Source: Diplonema papillatum (taxonomy: Eukaryota; Euglenozoa; Diplonemea; Diplonemida; Diplonemidae). Taken from it: DNA of 64,000 nt. Positions within the stretch are counted from its first letter, which is position 1, and every line of letters begins with the position of its first letter. The notes under the pieces were generated by a model. The model made no database searches. It worked only from the letters and a program-made list of their open reading frames with translations, and was not told the DNA's origin. The stretch covers positions 221,501-285,500 of the forward strand of contig JAPJBO010000073.1 in assembly GCA_030068145.1 (NCBI GenBank), written 5' to 3'. Below, in pieces: positions 12,401 through 34,627 of the stretch. A program made the translations under genes and the position numbers.

Positions 12401-14512
12401 ACAGCGGTGGGAGTGTAGTTTGTCAGGCAGCTCGTCACACCACCCGTGCTACCAGAGCACAGGCGAATCCGTCACGGGGAGCCCATACAACCGTGTCTGA
12501 GCAATCAGTTAAAAAGAAAAGACACGCGCTTCGTTTTGTTTGCGCGTGCCGGTTGATCGTTTTCCCACTTGTATTTACCCTGTGTATCAGGTAAGAAATT
12601 CTGATCAACCGCCAAAACACGCTGTCTACGTCTTTTTAGCCTGCGCAATACATTGAAGGAACAACCCGCAAGATTGTTAGTACTAAAAACTCAGGGTCCC
12701 CGCCCTGATTGTGACTGCGACTCGCTGGCGGGGAGGGTCGGGGAATTGCAAGAACGTGCTTGGAATGGGTATGTGCTCAACACCGCACTGGGTCCCGTCT
12801 GCGCCGTGTTTCGGTCCTTTAAGCCACGGACACATACGGCGGACCATCATCAGCGCGGAACCTGAGTGTCTGCAGACAGGACAGCAGTGTGAGTCTGGTT
12901 TGTCAGGCGGCTGTTCGTAGCTCGTCACAGCCAGGACCACCCGTGCTACGAGAGCACAGGCGAATCCGTCACGGGGAGAAGGCCCCTACAACCGTGTCTG
13001 AGCAATCAGTTAAAAACTCAGGGCACTCGCCCTGATGGTGACTGCGACCTTGCTAGGCAGCACTGACTTGTCTTCTTTTTACGGTGGCAATCTGCGAAGT
13101 AAACTCCGCAGAGCACAGTGGGCATGGGGTTGCCGTGTGCAGCACCAATGGTTGAAGTACCAAAAGGAAGCTCGCTAGGCAGGGAGGATCGGGGAAGGAG
13201 CACACACCGCAAGGAAGTCGCTCGGGTGGATGCGGCAGATCTCGGCCCTGCACTTGCAGCCCTCGAGGTCGACGCCGGTGAACTCGCTCACGGACCGCTG
13301 GGCGACGGTGCTTTTGTAGTACGACACGAAGGCGCGCGCGGCTTCGCTTTGCTGGGGCAGCATGATGAGCTCTTTGATGGGACCATGGTGCCCAAAGACA
13401 TCCCTAAAGTCCTGCTCAGTCCAGTCAAGCGGAAGGTTCGTGTACAGGACGTCTTTGTGCTCCTGAGAGAAAGTGTGTTTTTTTTTTTTTTTTTTTTTTT
13501 TTTGTATAAGCACCTGCTTTGTAGGAAATACTTGAGGAGACTGCCAGTTGCGATAGATCAAAGGAGGTAATGTGCTGTAGCCCACACGAAACACAGGGAA
13601 ATCTGGGTTTAGTGGCGGGCGAAAGCGTTCAACAAAACAGACCCACTTTGTAGTTGTCTAGCCTCTTTCGAAATGAGCACAAGGCAGTCCCTCGAGTATT
13701 TTACGTGACAGTTCACTTCGAGACTCTGGTACTTTCAAGCCTCCCGGCGACTTTCGGTTAAAGAACGGGGGGTTGCAAGAACGTACTTGGAATGGTTATA
13801 TGCGCAATACCGCACCGGTCCTGTATGCACCGTGGTTCGGTCCTTTAAGTCGCGGACACACAAGGCAGGCCATCATCAGCGCGGATGAGTGTCTGCAGAC
13901 AAGACAGCGGTGCAAGTCGGGTTTGTCTGGCGGCTGGTCGTACCGACCACCCATGCTACGTGAGCACAGGCGAAGGTGAAAAGGGCCCTACAACCTGAGC
14001 AATCAGCCATATCGGGCACAGGGGAAATCTTAGTTTACTGTTTTGGCAGGACACTGCCTCTCATGCATGTATGATGATAGGTGCATCTTCTTCGAAGGCA
14101 ACGTTGGAGCGTTGAACAGAAACACAGGTGGGAAAAGGCAGACAGAGCAGGGTGTGCAAGACTCCAGAGGTAGGATATGATAAGATGCCAAAAGACCGCC
14201 CTCCCCTATTTTATTAGTGCAGTCACCCCATACTGTATGCCGGCCCCGAAAACCTGTACGGTTTTTGGCGGGTTAAGTGAAAGGTAGAGGGGCCTCAGAA
14301 GGCGGGGTTTTGGCATCGTCTCATATGAAACCTTGAGGAACCAGTCCCCTTGGGGGCTGCAAGAATAGTTTGGCGTTTTATCATTGGTGCGCCTGTTTTG
14401 GTGATTCATGTCGCGCACTGCAAACTACCATTTTTCTTTTTTCAACTGAATTTTGTTGACACAAACAGAAGGAGAACGCGCAAACCTCGTCGTCTTCGTA
14501 TTCGATCGCCAT
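9458..14512 (-). CDS. RRM plus RS/RGG-rich RNA-binding protein, three exons seen, 3' end not found
   Basis: Exons by splice signals: 14512-14486 (ATG, nine codons, MAIEYEDDE, donor GTTTGC); 13462-13208 (85 codons, acceptor CTCTCAG, donor GTGTGT); and 10492-9458 (345 codons, acceptor ATCGCAG, donor GTTTGC). All three junctions are phase 0. Exon 2 is an RNA-recognition motif: VLYTNLP as RNP2 and RAFVSY as RNP1. Exon 3 begins with an RS-like stretch (ISRDRSRSADRR), then RD repeats, Gln-rich and Ala/Gly/Arg-rich parts with RGRGG motifs, and LVFNLNFDDHD. This layout suits an mRNA-binding or splicing factor in the nucleus. Exon 3 has a partial duplicate in the preceding intron (10667-11456). The join of exon 1 to exon 2 rests only on phase and position. 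The terminal exon is missing from my model. Confidence 0.6.
10667..11456 (-). pseudogene. partial duplicate of the RGG exon, possibly an alternative exon
   Basis: Positions about 10985-11456 are nearly identical to 10020-10492 and keep the same acceptor (CATCGCAG before ATATCACG). The copy stays open on the minus strand to a stop at 10667. After the shared Gln-rich part it runs through a Thr/His/Pro-coding block (10782-10982) not present in the other copy, then returns to an Ala/Gly-rich part like that at 9957-10010. A further fragment matching this exon lies at about 11585-11655. It may be dead or a mutually exclusive exon. Confidence 0.7.
10782..10982. repeat. GTGAGTG-rich minisatellite inside the duplicated exon
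   Basis: About 200 bases of loosely repeated GTGAGTG, GGTGTGAGTG and GGGAGTGTGAGTG units on the plus strand. On the gene strand it codes for Thr, His, Pro and Ser without a stop. The better-preserved exon at 9458-10492 lacks it. Each unit also resembles a splice donor in plus orientation. Confidence 0.85.
12260..13018 (+). repeat. dispersed repeat family A, copies 1 and 2, with family B between
   Basis: Family A copies lie at about 12260-12515 and 12741-13018, with a family B copy between them at 12515-12680. Two more A copies are at 13771-14008 and 16125-16350. All share TGCAAGAACGTGCTTGG, GTTTCGGTCCTTTAAG, GGCGGACCATCATCAGCG, TGTCTGCAGACAGGACAGC and, in the first three, a tail near TCTGAGCAATCAG. 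All four are in the same orientation. No coding capacity is seen. Confidence 0.85.
13479..13650 (-). repeat. repeat family D (SINE-like) with long A tail, inverted copy
   Basis: Read on the minus strand this is family D followed by a run of about 25-30 A residues (seen as poly-T at 13479-13503). The full unit runs from near GTTGAACGC, through CCTGTGTTTCGTGTGG and CTGGCAGTCTCCTCAAG, to CAGGTGCTTATACAAAA. The tail ends about 20 bases before the acceptor of the RRM exon. Confidence 0.8.
13771..14008 (+). repeat. dispersed repeat family A, copy 3
   Basis: It shares the family A landmarks: TTGCAAGAACGTACTTGG at the left, the TTTAAGTCGCGGACACA region, TGTCTGCAGACAAGACAGC, and AGCAATCAG at the right. 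It lies in the first intron of the RRM gene model. Confidence 0.8.
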
Positions 14513-16124
14513 TTGTGTCGCTTGCGCCTCCTTTTTCCTCCAGCCCCCCCGCGAGGCTCCCGCCACACACCCAAGCTCTGCCAACCCGAAGTACTCGCGG
14601 GCCGGTCCTTCCTCGCCGCTTCGCCCGCGGCGCCCCCCAGCCCACTTGCTCCTGTAAGGACGATGTCATTTTCAGAGTGGCAGCTAGCTTGAGTACAGTC
14701 GCCGGGTGACCGTCATCGAAAGGGTTTCTCGGTGGTACAGTATAATAGTATGTGTGTGTGGTCCTTTTAAAGATGGACTGTGTCTGGCGCTCTCTCTCCC
14801 TTCAGGTTGCCGCCTGAGGGAACCGGCTGTGAGCCGAAACTCGGCGCCGGTCTCTCCGGACTGCACCAGGAGAGAACTTCGCGGCGGATCACAAAGCACC
14901 CGCCCTGCACGAGGCACGCGCCGAAGACCCGCCTTCCTCGGATGCTACGGTCGGGAAGGTGCTTCAAAGTAGTTGGGAACGTTCTCCTTCCCCGCGTTCT
15001 GCGTGTGGGGTACCACCGGGCAACTGCCGCAGCAGCTGCAGATACGACCTTCGCCCTTGGCTCACTTTCGGGAGGTGTCACTGCTCACCTACCAGTGTGT
15101 TCCTGGTTGTTGCCCTAGTACAGCATAATAGTCTGTGTGTAGGTGTGCTCTTTGTGCCCAGCTTCATCGGAGGGGGGCACCTGCCTATTGAGGTACGAAA
15201 GGACCTCTCATTGCGCGCTGCCGCAAACCTCGACACCTTCCTCCAGCTTGTCGTCGCGCCGTTTTCGAAGGAGACCCCTGGCTCCACCTCTTCATTCCCC
15301 GCTACGGGGAATGAAGCCTTGCCTGGAACGGCCGGCTGGTGGCACATGGAAACTTCATCTTCGCCTTTAATGAGGCCTCCTACATCCTGCGGGTGACGCA
15401 GTCAAGGCATGCTTGCGGCGGTCTCGGCAAAAAATAAACGAGGGGCAGGCACCTACCGATGCAGTTTCAAGAGATAGGGACGGACCGTTCAGTGGTAGGT
15501 TAGTAGCAGGATAGCTAGCTGGTTCGGGTACATTCATCAGCATGGTACCAGGGGGTTGTACTATTAGCTTTGATGGTTGTCCGGTGTTTGATGCAGGCTG
15601 TCGGGCGCTGGACGTGAAGTGGTGCTGATTTGTGGACTCGCGCAAACAAAAGAACCAACGAACTCGATCGGGGAACAGACTCGAACGTGCACAAACAATT
15701 GAAGGGTGGGGGAGACGGGGGGGTGGGCAAAGCGACAGTAAACGATGCGAAGGATAAAGGTAAGCGGTTGAACGGAAAAGTGAAACAAAAAAAAAAGGGG
15801 GGGGGGGGGGGGGACACGATTGGTGACAAAAGGAAGAAGAGGAAAAGCAGAAAGGGGGGGAGGGGGGAACAGGTGAGTTTTGCAGCTCCGTTTGGCGGTT
15901 TTACCCCGTTTTACCTCAGTCTGACATGTCGCTGTACTGGCTGCTCGCCCCGTCGGGTTGGGGTCATGGGATCGCAGCTTCTCCGTTGCCAGCGACAGAC
16001 GCTCGCGAATCCTCGTTTGGAGACACCAGTCAGGTGGGGAGTCTGGCTGGGATGGCACAACTCTCTATCCCTAGCGCTTTGATGAGTAGCGCATAGCCAG
16101 GTGCACCTTTCACGAACGGGTTGA

Positions 16125-16350
16125 AGGGGATGCAAGTACGTGCTTGGGATGGTTTGCGTCCAATTCCGCAATGTGTCCTACCTGCACCGTGTTTCGGTTC
16201 TTTAAGCCACGGACACGCAAGGCGGACCATCACCAGCGGAACCTGATGCGTCTGCAGACAGGGCTGCGATGTGAGTCTGGTTTGTCAGGCGGCATTTTTC
16301 GCAGCTCGCTTACAACCAGGACCATCGACCGCTACAGTGGCACGAAGGGG
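16125..16350 (+). repeat. dispersed repeat family A, copy 4
   Basis: Diverged copy of family A. It keeps TGCAAGTACGTGCTTGG, GTTTCGGTTCTTTAAGCC, GGCGGACCATCACCAGCG and GTCTGGTTTGTCAGGCGG. Confidence 0.75.
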
Positions 16351-19300
16351 GGGGGGTTGGGGTGGGTCGGTCTTCGCTCTCGCTCGTTATCGACTCCCGC
16401 AATCGCGGGCAGCGCAAGCTCAAAGTTACGTCAACCATTCGCCGTGCAATTTAAGCCTTTATTGTGGTGTGCAGGCAGGGCTTCAGGGTCTCCGGTGGAC
16501 CATCGATACTGGCTGGGAGTCGGGTAGTGAAAGGGGGATGTAGACATTAGTAGACATATTTGCACACACTTTACCTATGGCTAGCCAGATTTGTGACTAA
16601 TGCGACCTGAACCTGGGATTTCTCCTATATTTTTTTTTGAGCTATTTTTGTTGGTCGGCGGTTTTTCGTTTACACTTTTGATGATGCCGTTGTTCCGGAA
16701 ACGATACCTTCGGTGCACAACTGTACTATGAAGGAAACGAAACGACTCGGAGAAAATACTCGACGTAGCTGCTTTGACTCCGAATGGAAGGAGGGAAATA
16801 TATAGAGGTAGAGCGGAACACAATCTGGTTTGTTCTTCGCTTACACCAGTGTTTTTTTCCTGTCAAGCTTCGGTACGTTGTGGGTGTCCATCACGCTCTC
16901 ACAGTTCCTTGTATTTTCTCCTGCTAAGTCGTCCACCGAACAACCCTTGCACTCGTAGGGCGCCGTCTGACATATCCGTGACTTCGCACCCACTTCCGTA
17001 CCCTACTCATAGCCGAGACCATCGTCAGCAACCAGACGACAGACAGATGCCTCTTGCAATGCCAATCTCTGGCTGGCGGGTGAGCTCGCGGGATCGCCGT
17101 GTAGCGCTGCGGGCTCTCTTCTTCTTTGCAACTGCACGGTCTACGGCGGTGGCTAACTTGCTTGTGTGTCTGGGGTAAACCATGTCCGTTCAACACGTGT
17201 TCGGTAGTTACAGCAGTTTCGGATTCCTTCGGTTCTTTGTCTGGCAGCTTCGTCGAGCATTCCTTCCAAGCTGGCGCTTATGTAAAATGAAAACGGGAGA
17301 AGCAGGGAGGAGGTGCGCTGCGGACCCAACGCGCGGGGGAGACGACACAAAACAAGACGGGAAAAAAACTGAAAAAGAAAGAGCACTTCCGGGGAAGGGT
17401 AGGCCTCGCAATGAACAGCAGGCCAGCAGCAACTGATCACTGATAACGATGCAACACTTAAAGAAAGGGGGTCTAGTTCTTCGTGTGCACAGGGAAACTC
17501 TCGAAGGGGGGGGTTTCCCTGTGGTAGCAGTACTTCGTATGTTTTTCGCTCTCGGTACTTCCGTGCAGACGTGTTCCGGAAGTGTTTCCTTCCGCGGTAC
17601 AGTACCAGCCGTCCCAGCTGCCGGGTGGTCCGAGGACCTCTCTTCTCGAGTGGATGTCGGATGCGAGAAACGGTCCTTCCCAACCTTTTTTTTCCTCTTT
17701 TTGTGCACTCACTTTGCTTGATTGATTGGGTGCCAGGTGCCGAGGAGGGTGATACGACCACAATGGCTGTGTACAGTGTGTGCAAGGCACGGACAAGGTG
17801 GACAGCCGGGGCATCATTCCTGCGCCCGAGACAACTAATGCGTCGTGAACTAAAAGGAGATAAGGCGGATTTCTCGACTCTCGGTTTACACAGCCGCGGC
17901 GGGTCGAACCGCCATACTACTGTTTTTTTTTTAACGCAAGTGTCAACTCAGGGGGGGCTACGTTCAAGGAGGTTTCAGCGGTATATTTCGTATTCTGATT
18001 TCAGCTCTGTTTCTGGGTTTCCCGGTGTTCTGCCGTCAGATTCACCAGCCATCTTTTGCAATGAATTGCGAAGCACGCTGTGGCAAAGCATGTTGGGGCG
18101 AAGAACAGCCCAACGGAGCATACGTACGTCAGGCTACAACAGTCTGACGAGGTCAGCAATACACCGTGGTCATTGGCACGGCTTTGATGAAGCACGACCA
18201 CATGTTGCTTGTCGCCGCTTGGCTAGTTTGACCACATGAACTTTCTTCCAGCTTGCGGTCAATAACTGTTTCGCCATGGGCCGTAAGCGGGTCTGTGATG
18301 CTTCTAAATGTCCACTAGGCTGCACGCGCACTTCACTGACGCATTCAACGAGTTCGAGAGCCTTCCTGCTACCCATCTGGAAGAAGATGGGAAATATTTC
18401 GAACATGCGGCTGAGACGAGGATGACAAAAATTGTAAATATTATCCTTGCATGAGGAATGTCTTTCAGGCGCAATTCATTCAGCTTGCGCTGAATGTGGC
18501 CCTGCCTCCGCGGTTTGAATGAAGAAAGCTCTGTTCGAAACGGTGCGTTTCTAATGCGAATTGTTGCGGTTTGCCGCACTTGGTATGGCACTTGCCAAGC
18601 TTTTTCTATTGTAAGTCCGTAGACGAAAACGCTCACAACTACTGCACACCGTTCCGAAGCAGCACTGCTCGCCCTATGAGTGTCTTTCTTTTTTCGCTCG
18701 GGACTACTTTCCCTGTTGCGTTTGTGTGCCTTGTCGTGCAGGGGTAGACCCGCATGATCTACCATGCACGTCCGTTCAACACGTGTCCGGTAGTTACAGC
18801 ACTTTGGATCCCTTCTGTTCTTTGTCTGGCAGCGTCGTCGAGCATTTCCTTCCAAGCTGGCGCTTGTGTAAAAAAAGAAAACGGCTAGACCCTGCGCCTG
18901 CTTTTGAGGGAAGCAGCCGAGAGTTGCGCTCGAATCTTTTTCCCATTCCTTTTACTACCATTAATTTGGAGGGGAGGGGGAAGGACGTGGGAGTGGGGAT
19001 GGGTGGGGGTTGAATGGATACAAGACTGAAAGAAAGTGGAAACGCGGGTGTGGGCTGGAGATGCCGCGCTTTTTACACTGTTACACTCCAACTTCGATGC
19101 TCCCCCAACAGGCGAGAAGGACCGGGCCGACCGAGCCTGCGTGTTTTAGAGTTGAAGTTCACTTGAGATTCCGGATGCTAGGGGCACCGGGTGACCTTAC
19201 TTGCTAAATGGGTTCTTAGAACAAGAAAGTTGTAGCATGGCTAAAGATAAAGTAGTGTCACCTGAGGGGGGTAATCCCAGGGTCGGCCACGTGATAAAGC

Positions 19301-19429
19301 CGTCAAGCATTGGGAACTTTTAAGTACACGGGCCACACGGATCTGCATGCACTCCCGTCAAGCAGCGGCTGCCGGCTTATCCCGTGACACCTTTTATATG
19401 TAGTTGGTTTCCATGAATAGACTACATTA

Positions 19430-19725
19430 TAGAAATACTCGACGTAGCTGCTTCGACTCCGAATGGAAGGGGGGAAATATAGAGGTAAGGGGCAAATACA
19501 ATACAAACACAATCTGATTTGTTCTTCGCTTACACCACCGTGTGTTGTTTTCTCACTCAGGACTTTTGACCTGTTGTGTGTGGTTTGTCGTGTAGGGGTA
19601 GACCCGCATGACCTCACGTCCGTTCAACACGTGGTTCGGTAGTTACAGCACTTGGGATCCCTTCTGTTCTTTGTCGGGCAGCATCGTCGAGCATTTCCTT
19701 TCAAGCTGGCGCTTATGTTAAAAGA
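19430..19725 (+). repeat. dispersed repeat family C, full-length copy
   Basis: A 290-base unit that recurs almost unchanged at 53742-54032 and, with an internal duplication, at 54972-55325. Parts occur at 16750-16840, 17182-17290 and 18720-18880. Landmarks are AATACTCGACGTAGCTGC at the left, GTAGGGGTAGACCCGCATGA in the middle and CAAGCTGGCGCTTATGT at the right. All copies are in plus orientation. No protein is encoded. The sharp ends suggest a SINE or short non-autonomous element. Confidence 0.85.
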
Positions 19726-20715
19726 GTAGCGTTGGCGCGCTTACTGGCTCGTTCCCTCGTAGCTCGCCGGGAACACACTCCAGTGAAATTGGGTATGTTA
19801 CCGTTTCAGATTTGGGTTTTGGAAAACAAACCCGACTAGCACCCAACCCCCACGGGTATCCTAGCGAATCCCGAAACCCCTGAAGACCTTGCTAAAGACC
19901 TTCACCAAGGTAGGGAAAGGTCCCCCAAAGAGCCAGGACCCCAGAAGGACCGCAGCAGGACACCGTTGGAGAAGACCCGGGGGAAGCAGCGTGCCAGTAA
20001 GGGCCACGTGCGTACGGGCACGGCCGGGACTGTTTGTGACCGACACCTTTTAGGCTGGTTTGTACGACGGCTCCCACTACAAAAAGCACAGCTTTCAGAT
20101 TGGCTTCGCGGCTGGCCGCTGTTGTACATCTACTGACGACACAAGAACATAAGAAGCTTGGAAGCCGCTGCCACCCTGCTGAGGATGTATTCAAGGGCAG
20201 GGTGGCAAAGTTCCTTTCGGGTGGAGAAAAACAGATTTAATGTGGCATGTCGGATACCCTGTTTCAGTTTCAGCGAAAGAACTCCGATAAAATGTAGGTC
20301 AACCCGCAAGATTGCAGCTAGTACTAAGTACTTTGTTTGTGCGCACTATAGCTACGCCTTGATGCTTTGGCTTGGGATATGGATAGCCACTTAACTCGTA
20401 GATCCTCTCATGCCACCTATACTACCGTCCTACCGTATGCTTTATGCACGCATAGTGTGTATGTGACGTGGTCCTCGTAGCACTACAGGTACCATCAAAG
20501 TAAGCAAGAGGTGGTATCAGCAGGTGATGCCATAGATGATGCCGTGGACCTGCTACATCCTTCTTCACCGCAGCATGCCACCACCACAGCATGTGTACCT
20601 ACACCACGTTTGTAGGTGCGCTCCGAAAGGTGAAGGTTTGGTTCCGTTTGCTTGTAGGCTTTCTCAGTACACTTGTATTGCCAGAAAGGGAGAAAAGGGG
20701 GAACATACTCAAAAC

Positions 20716-31489
<10,774 letters not shown>

Positions 31490-31494
31490 TGCGT

Positions 31495-32659
31495 CTGCGA
31501 GCAAGGACCTACCGCAGGGTTCGGTGCACCCCCCTCTCAACTGTAAAGAGCTCCGTGTCACCTCTGTTGATTCTGCTTCCTTTTTCTGAATACGGAGCCC
31601 ACCCTGTTTCCTCCCGACCCCTCCTGCGAGCAGCTTTTGTACGCTTTCGAGCCCGATTGTGCGACGGCAGTCATGGTTCGCATCCGGGCTTCTCCCTTCG
31701 CTTGATCACAGAGTTGCCATTTGCTAACCTGGGTCCATCCGGGGAAGTAGCCACCCAACACGGTCACGGTGTCCTAGTTACAAAGTGAGCTAAACATTGG
31801 AATGCGCTACCTATTCATCCCCGGCGGGTTGTTGCCGCTGTGTCAAGTTGATTCACCCGGGACACACACCGCACGACACGACACGCGACTGTGCGACGGC
31901 AGTCATGGTTCGCATCCGGGCTTCTCCCTTCGCTTGATCACAGAGTTGCCATCCCCAGCGAGTTGCCTGGTTCACCCGGGACACAGGCCGCGTCCTAGTT
32001 ACAAATGAGCTAAACCTTGGAATGCGCTACCTATTCATCCCCAGCGAGTTGCCTAAGCCAAGCTGGTTCACCCGGGACACAGACCGCACGACACGGCGCG
32101 GTGTCCTAGTTGCAAAATGAGCTAAACCTTGGAATGCGCTACCTATTTATCTCCAGCGATACAGGCTGCATGAAACAGCACGGGTTTCAAGTTCCGAAGA
32201 CGCCAAACATGGATTGCAATGGATGCATACATTTCCCCAGCGAGTTGTACTTTGCTGAGTTGGCCTATCCTGGGCAAAGGTTGCACGACACAGCAAGTAC
32301 CGAAGGAGTGATAGCTTTGGACAACTGCGGCATTGAACTAACCGCCTTGCGTGCGTATCCGTCCCCAGCAAGTTCACGTTTTTCTCGAGTTACGGCACGG
32401 ATAGAAAGGGAGAAGATGGCAGGCGGCGAGAAGGGCCTGGACAAGCCCAACTGCCTGGGTTGGATGCCCGCGTTGACTGGGCAAGAATCTGTCGTAAGAT
32501 AGGTCGGCACGGTGCTGCTGAGGTGAGTAAATTGAGGTGGTCCCAAGAGGGACTTGGTTTGCCCCCAAACCCGCGGTGTCGACAACAATTCTCGATGCAC
32601 AGGAACCACATTGCTTTCCAGAAGGCTGACTGGCGGAATGAGCGACTGAACACGAAACA
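31495..32659. repeat. tandem repeats upstream of the coiled-coil gene
   Basis: Two kinds of unit alternate between about 31655 and 32160. One (TGTGCGACGGCAGTCATGG to CACAGAGTTGCCAT) occurs at 31657 and 31890. The other (GAGCTAAAC-TTGGAATGCGC, then ACCTATT-ATC-CC) occurs near 31788, 32008 and 32120. No gene is seen in the remainder to 32659. Confidence 0.7.
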
Positions 32660-32996
32660 GCAGGGTAAGCGCCAAACCCCGCACCGGGAGGGCCCGCGCC
32701 CAGGCGGAGCCGTTGCCGGCGTTTTTTTCCGGGCGGGGCGGGTCGCTGCTGCGGCGGGGGGGCTGCCTCGCTGGGCACGGCGGGTGGTCTGTTGTCAATG
32801 CGAACGCTGCCACCGGTCTGCGCGGGGGTAGGACGAAGCATCACTTCTTCGGCAGCCGACCCAGGTTCTTCCAATGCTTCTCCGCAGCAGCCCGCGCAGT
32901 GTACTTGTGTGTGACACGAAGATGTGCGATGAAAGTGGCAACGGGGGTGGCCGTCAACTCGTTGAACTCGCACTGGAAGGCCTCCTCGGGTTGTAT
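32660..32996 (-). pseudogene. two fragments of the zinc-finger gene
   Basis: Positions 32838-32996 repeat the last 150 bases of the neighbouring zinc-finger gene (33019-33170) with a 9-base deletion and a few substitutions. Positions about 32680-32800 resemble its middle (33660-33800: CACCGGGAGGGCCCGCG, CCGGCGTTTTT, GCTGCTGCGGCGGGGG). Both are on the same strand, but their order is swapped relative to the gene, as expected from a decayed tandem array. Confidence 0.75.
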
Positions 32997-33018
32997 GGTA
33001 GAAGAGGTGTCCGAAAGA

Positions 33019-34206
33019 TCACTTCTTCGGCAGCCGACCCAGGTTCTTCCAATGCTTCTCCGCAGCAGCCCGCGCTTGAGCCGCAGTGTACTTGTGTATG
33101 ACACGAAGATGCGCGATGAAAGTCGCAACGGGGGTGTCCGTCAACTCGTTGAACTCGCACTGGAAGCACTGCAAGCGCTCGGTCGTGGCCCGGGACAGGT
33201 ACCGCTGGATGGTGGCCGGATCGATCCCGTGCACACTGGTCAAGTGCGCAGTGAGCTGCGCTGTCAAGTCCGCTGCGCGCGGCCACGACAGGCCGCACCC
33301 GGTTTGCACTCGGACCGGGCAGAGCACCGTCGGCTCGACGACGGTTTTCGCCGCCGCCTGGCTTGGAGAAGACGGCGGGTGGTCTTTGTCCCGGATCGCT
33401 TTCCCGGCAGCCAACGGGCCCTTCGGAGAGGCAGCCGGGGCTATTTTCCGCATGCGGACGTCGGTGTCCACGTCGATCACATCCGCCAACATGGCAGGGC
33501 TCTGCATGGCCCTGGACGCTGGCGAGAACACGGCCGACGTCGGCAGCACCGGCTTGCTGGCCAACCCCTCCCCCCCGAAGGCGACCGGTGTCAGCACCAC
33601 CTGCACGTCCCTGCCGGCAGCCCCGCGCGGCACGCCCCCCGCCACCGCCCGTTTCTTCCCCGCCGGCACCGGGAGGGCCCGCGGCCCCTGCGCCCCGCCG
33701 CCGCTTCGCTTCGCGGCGGAGCCGCCGCCGGCGTTTTTCCGGGCAAGCCCGAGGATGTACCCGCTGGCCGGCCGCTGCTGCGGCGGGGGGGGTGCCTCGG
33801 CGGGCGGTTCGTCGTCGGCGGGCGTTTCCGCGTAGAAGGCCCCGATCGAGTCGAAGTCGAGGGGTGCCCCGCCGCATATCGACTGGCCCGGTGGCGCGCA
33901 GTGGCCGTGGGCGGCGTAGGTCTTCCTCGCGTCGCTGTACGCGTCTGTGGGGTACGCCTGGCCGGGGGTCTGCTGGAGGTGGCCGGAGAGAAGGAGGGAG
34001 CGGGCCTTCGAATACGTCGACGCCAGCGCTTGCTCCCAGTCGTCGGAGTCGCCGGTCACCCGGCGCGCCAAGGTGTCGACCCAACCCTTCGAGACGGCCT
34101 CGGCGGTCGCGCGAACTCGCTGAGGGTCGGTCAACGCGGCGTACTCCACATCGGACAGCTCGCCGAAGTCGTCACGCCATCTCACCGCAGCTTGTGGCTG
34201 CGACAT
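33019..34206 (-). CDS. C2H2-like zinc-finger protein, single exon
   Basis: An intact 395-codon frame from the ATG at 34206 to a TGA at 33019. The N-terminal 75 residues (ELSDVEYAALTDPQRVRATA, then SDDWEQALASTYSKARSLLL) look helical and are not recognised. A long Pro/Ala-rich low-complexity middle follows. The C-terminus has two finger-like modules: CPVRVQTGC...HLTSVH and CFQCEFNEL...HLRVIH. It ends KHWKNLGRLPKK. Nucleic-acid binding is likely; the specific role is unknown. Partial copies lie on both sides (32660-32996 and 34495-34627), and this is the only complete one. Confidence 0.75.
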   Translation of the reverse strand: MSQPQAAVRWRDDFGELSDVEYAALTDPQRVRATAEAVSKGWVDTLARRVTGDSDDWEQALASTYSKARSLLLSGHLQQTPGQAYPTDAYSDARKTYAAHGHCAPPGQSICGGAPLDFDSIGAFYAETPADDEPPAEAPPPPQQRPASGYILGLARKNAGGGSAAKRSGGGAQGPRALPVPAGKKRAVAGGVPRGAAGRDVQVVLTPVAFGGEGLASKPVLPTSAVFSPASRAMQSPAMLADVIDVDTDVRMRKIAPAASPKGPLAAGKAIRDKDHPPSSPSQAAAKTVVEPTVLCPVRVQTGCGLSWPRAADLTAQLTAHLTSVHGIDPATIQRYLSRATTERLQCFQCEFNELTDTPVATFIAHLRVIHKYTAAQARAAAEKHWKNLGRLPKK

Positions 34207-34494
34207 GTCCTCCCCTCACCCCTCCTTTCCCGTCTATTTCTTCATGGGACACCTAGGAGCTATTTGGAGTGTGTTCTGAGAGTGCATGATTATGATGATT
34301 CAACCATTCATTCCATTCAGAATGACCAACATCGAGAGACTCATGGAAGATTCATCGTTTTTCCAAATCCACATCCGGGTTTCTCCTGATCCAACCATGG
34401 CACAAGCCTCGGTGTTGCTCCCTCGGGGAGCTGCACACAGGCTTGTGACGCACTCATACTCTCACATTCACTTCTCCACTTCAGTGTTGCGCAG

Positions 34495-34627
34495 TCGGTG
34501 GAGTACGCCTGGCCGGGGGTCTGCTGGAGGTGGCCGGAGAGAAGGAGGGAGCGGGCCTTCGAATACGTCGACGCCAGCGCTTGCTCCCAGTCGTCGGAGT
34601 CGCCGGTCACCCGGCGCGCCAAGGTGA
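34495..34627 (-). pseudogene. zinc-finger gene N-terminal fragment
   Basis: A near-identical copy of 33944-34077 of the zinc-finger gene (GCCTGGCCGGGGGTCTGCTG through GTCACCCGGCGCGCCAAGG) in the same orientation, cut off at both ends. Confidence 0.85.

Larger units (their letters stand above)
14513..20715. other. 6.2 kb intergenic stretch rich in repeats
   Basis: No exon is convincing on either strand. It contains a family A copy (16125-16350), partial family C copies (16750-16840, 17182-17290, 18720-18880), a full family C copy (19430-19725), family F (19145-19225), family G (19290-19390), a G-run near 15796-15814, and an 11-bp-stem hairpin with a 3-base loop at about 15292-15316. GC-rich sequence at 14520-14660 just upstream of the ATG at 14512 could be the promoter or 5' UTR of the RRM gene. 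Confidence 0.45.

Noticed and set aside
32713..34389. 558-codon plus-strand ORF over the zinc-finger gene
   Set aside because: Arg/Gly/Pro-rich shadow frame of the minus-strand gene and its duplicated pieces; no domain.
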